A DNA stretch of 64,000 nucleotides from Fen-178 sp963722575. Lineage in GTDB: Bacteria > Acidobacteriota > Terriglobia > Bryobacterales > Bryobacteraceae. The notes under the pieces were generated by a model that ran no database searches, was not told the DNA's origin, and saw only the letters and a program-made list of their open reading frames with translations. Position 1 is the stretch's first letter, and every line of letters starts with the position of its first letter. Made by a program: the position numbers and the translations under genes. Positions 62,945 through 64,000 of this stretch are shown here, one piece after another. Location: assembly GCA_963722575.1 (NCBI GenBank), contig CAVRNR010000006.1:620001-684000 (forward strand), given 5' to 3'.

Positions 62945-63034
62945 GATCTTACGCCCCTATCCGGGGCTACGACAACCGGGCATCCGTTCCCAACGGCTTA
63001 CGCCGTGGGCTATTATCTTGCGCCCTTCGGGCTT
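62942..63034 (+). repeat. Family D repeat, right flank of the transposase
   Basis: Contains the hairpins GCCCC-tatcc-GGGGC, CCCA-ACGGC-TTAC-GCCGT-GGG and GCCC-ttc-GGGC. It is inverted relative to the left flank and covers the transposase start codon. The gap 63035-63183 beyond it shows no gene. Confidence 0.85.
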
Positions 63035-63183
63035 AGAACAGAGTGCGCCGTCAAGCTCATGATTCTCTTCATTCCACCCGGAACCCATCCAGATCCACAA
63101 AGTGTTTGCCGGGCTCCAGGCAACCGCCGGAGAATGTAGATGGATTGTGAGGGAATGCCGCAAATTCTTCCGTAATTTTCCTC

Positions 63184-63212
63184 TTGACAACAATCGCAAG
63201 TTGCTATATAGT
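63184..63212 (+). promoter_or_regulatory. Promoter of the XRE-regulator gene with possible operators
   Basis: TTGACA (63184-63189), 17 bases, TATAGT (63207-63212). GCAA-G-TTGC lies in the spacer (63196-63204) and ATTGCAAT just before the ATG (63221-63228); both are palindromic and could be operators for the encoded regulator. Confidence 0.6.
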
Positions 63213-63228
63213 AATCACAGATTGCAAT

Positions 63229-63732
63229 ATGCGGCTCGGTGAAAAACTTCGGTATCTGCGGGAGGTCGAGGGCACCCTGCGCGGGCTCGACCGGGAGCTC
63301 TCCCAGCTTGAAATGGCGCGGCTCATCCAGAAGGATCTCGGGAAATCCATCAGCCAGAGTTATCTCTCGCAGATCGAGAGCGGCGCGCGGCCGCATCTCA
63401 CCAACTCGACGCGCATGCTGTTGGCGCGCTTCTTCAAGGTGCATCCCGGCTATCTGGTGGACGATCCCGAGGGGTTTTCGAATGAACTCATTTCCGATAT
63501 CGGGGCGCTGGAGGACAAGCTCGACCTGTGGCTGGTCGGCGGGGCCGAGCGCTTCAGCCGCGACGCCGAGCTGCACCATGCCCTGCTCACCATCGCGCGC
63601 CATGACGATTCGCGCATGTGCCTCATGCTGCTGGGCACGATTCTGGAAAACACGGGACTGGCGGAGCGGCTGATCGAGGTGCTGAAGGCCCCGGCTCCAT
63701 CGCCGGATCGTAAACCGAGGAGGCGTTCATGA
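63229..63732 (+). CDS. XRE-family transcriptional regulator
   Basis: The ATG at 63229 (MRLGEKLRYLREVEG) follows the promoter closely and gives 167 residues; an earlier in-frame start at 63184 would lie on the -35 element. The N-terminal helix-turn-helix (SQLEMARLIQKDLG, ISQSYLSQIESGARPHLT) has an enlarged loop compared with short XRE proteins. The C-terminal half (LEDKLDLWLVGGAERFSRDA, LLTIARHDDSRMCLMLL) is helical, perhaps for dimerisation. The stop overlaps the next gene (ATGA), so it likely controls its own operon. Confidence 0.88.
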   Translation: MRLGEKLRYLREVEGTLRGLDRELSQLEMARLIQKDLGKSISQSYLSQIESGARPHLTNSTRMLLARFFKVHPGYLVDDPEGFSNELISDIGALEDKLDLWLVGGAERFSRDAELHHALLTIARHDDSRMCLMLLGTILENTGLAERLIEVLKAPAPSPDRKPRRRS

Positions 63733-64000
63733 CCTGGTCGGATTTCTACCTCATTTGTTTCCTGGTCGGGTTCGGCTTGAGCGCGCTGGCGTTTCTGGCC
63801 GGCAGCGTGCACTTGCATTTGCCGCATCTGCATTTTCATCACGGCGTTCACATGCCGCACGCGCACGGAGGCGGAGGGCGCGCCGATCTGTCGTGGTTCA
63901 ATTTCGGCACCATCGCGGCCTTTTTGGCGTGGTTCGGGGGCACGGGGTATCTGCTGGAGCGTTACTACCACGTATGGGTTGCTCTGGCGCTGGGGATCGC
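63729..64000 (+). CDS. His-rich membrane protein (cut by window end)
   Basis: An open frame from the ATG at 63729 to the window end, 90 codons. A first transmembrane helix (FYLICFLVGFGLSALAFLAG) is followed by a His-rich loop (HLHLPHLHFHHGVHMPHAHG) and a second helix (FGTIAAFLAWFGGTGYLL). The loop could bind metal. The arrangement recalls NfeD/YqiJ-type membrane proteins that precede flotillin genes, but the part that would decide this lies outside. It is co-transcribed with the XRE regulator. Confidence 0.75.
   Translation, partial: MTWSDFYLICFLVGFGLSALAFLAGSVHLHLPHLHFHHGVHMPHAHGGGGRADLSWFNFGTIAAFLAWFGGTGYLLERYYHVWVALALGI

Noticed and set aside
62399..63034. Complete IS200/IS605 insertion sequence
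   Set aside because: There is no tnpB and the flanks are REP-like inverted repeats instead of IS200 ends; the RAYT interpretation fits better.

Overview
The window reads as chromosomal DNA of a high-GC soil acidobacterium, most likely of the Bryobacterales/Solibacter type. The strongest sign is four large exported proteins built from NHL-type repeats and ending in the C-terminal domain known as TIGR03437, which is typical of that group. Supporting signs are Tat-exported enzymes for plant polysaccharides, PadR/ABC remnants and many short palindromic intergenic elements. I see no rRNA, tRNA, prophage or CRISPR array.

Layout. 1-5.3 kb: the start of an NHL/TIGR03437 protein (cut by the window edge), a sugar-acid MFS carrier and an amino-acid permease. 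5.4-9.0 kb: four leftward Tad-type minor pilin genes (three TadE-like, one TadG-like with a VWA domain). 9.3-19.5 kb: a Tat-exported LarA-like protein, a GH106-like and a GH140-like glycosidase, an S9 peptidase and a YjhG-type xylonate dehydratase. 19.5-24.9 kb: a VapBC-type pair, ileS, lspA, lgt and a DUF6526 gene. 25.4-31.6 kb: a tightly coupled operon of an anchored GcvH-like protein, a 16-Cys Fe-S protein, an NrfD/HybB membrane subunit, a histidine kinase with two haem-type motifs, a sigma-54 activator and an archaemetzincin, behind a good -24/-12 promoter match. 31.8-37.6 kb: UbiD-family decarboxylase, HypF, an unknown 527-aa protein and a DUF3617 protein. 37.7-39.6 kb: a decayed MNT/HEPN pair and an enolase-superfamily enzyme. 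39.7-48.6 kb: three translationally coupled NHL proteins, each with 12 repeat units. 48.6-52.7 kb: a PadR remnant and a LolA-like/FtsX/LolD/outer-membrane-barrel operon. 53-57 kb: DUF362 protein, SDR, GH51 arabinofuranosidase. 57-62.4 kb: hsp20, clpB, HtpX-like protease, RlmI-like methyltransferase. 62.4-64 kb: a REP-associated transposase between inverted repeats, then an XRE regulator and a His-rich membrane protein cut by the window end.

How it fits together. The glycosidases, hexuronate-type carrier, xylonate dehydratase and enolase-superfamily enzyme suggest use of pectin or hemicellulose sugars, although they are scattered. The 25.4-31.6 kb operon looks like a self-contained redox-sensing and quinone-linked electron-transfer unit with its own sigma-54 regulator; it is my main candidate for a poorly described system. 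The second strong signal is a set of four palindromic repeat families. Two of them share the end motif GTGGGGCA and three have stems that vary in a compensated way. Some modules also lie inside reading frames, including the 3' end of the haem kinase gene and hypF. The transposase at 62.5 kb is flanked by one of the families and is a plausible driver of at least that one.
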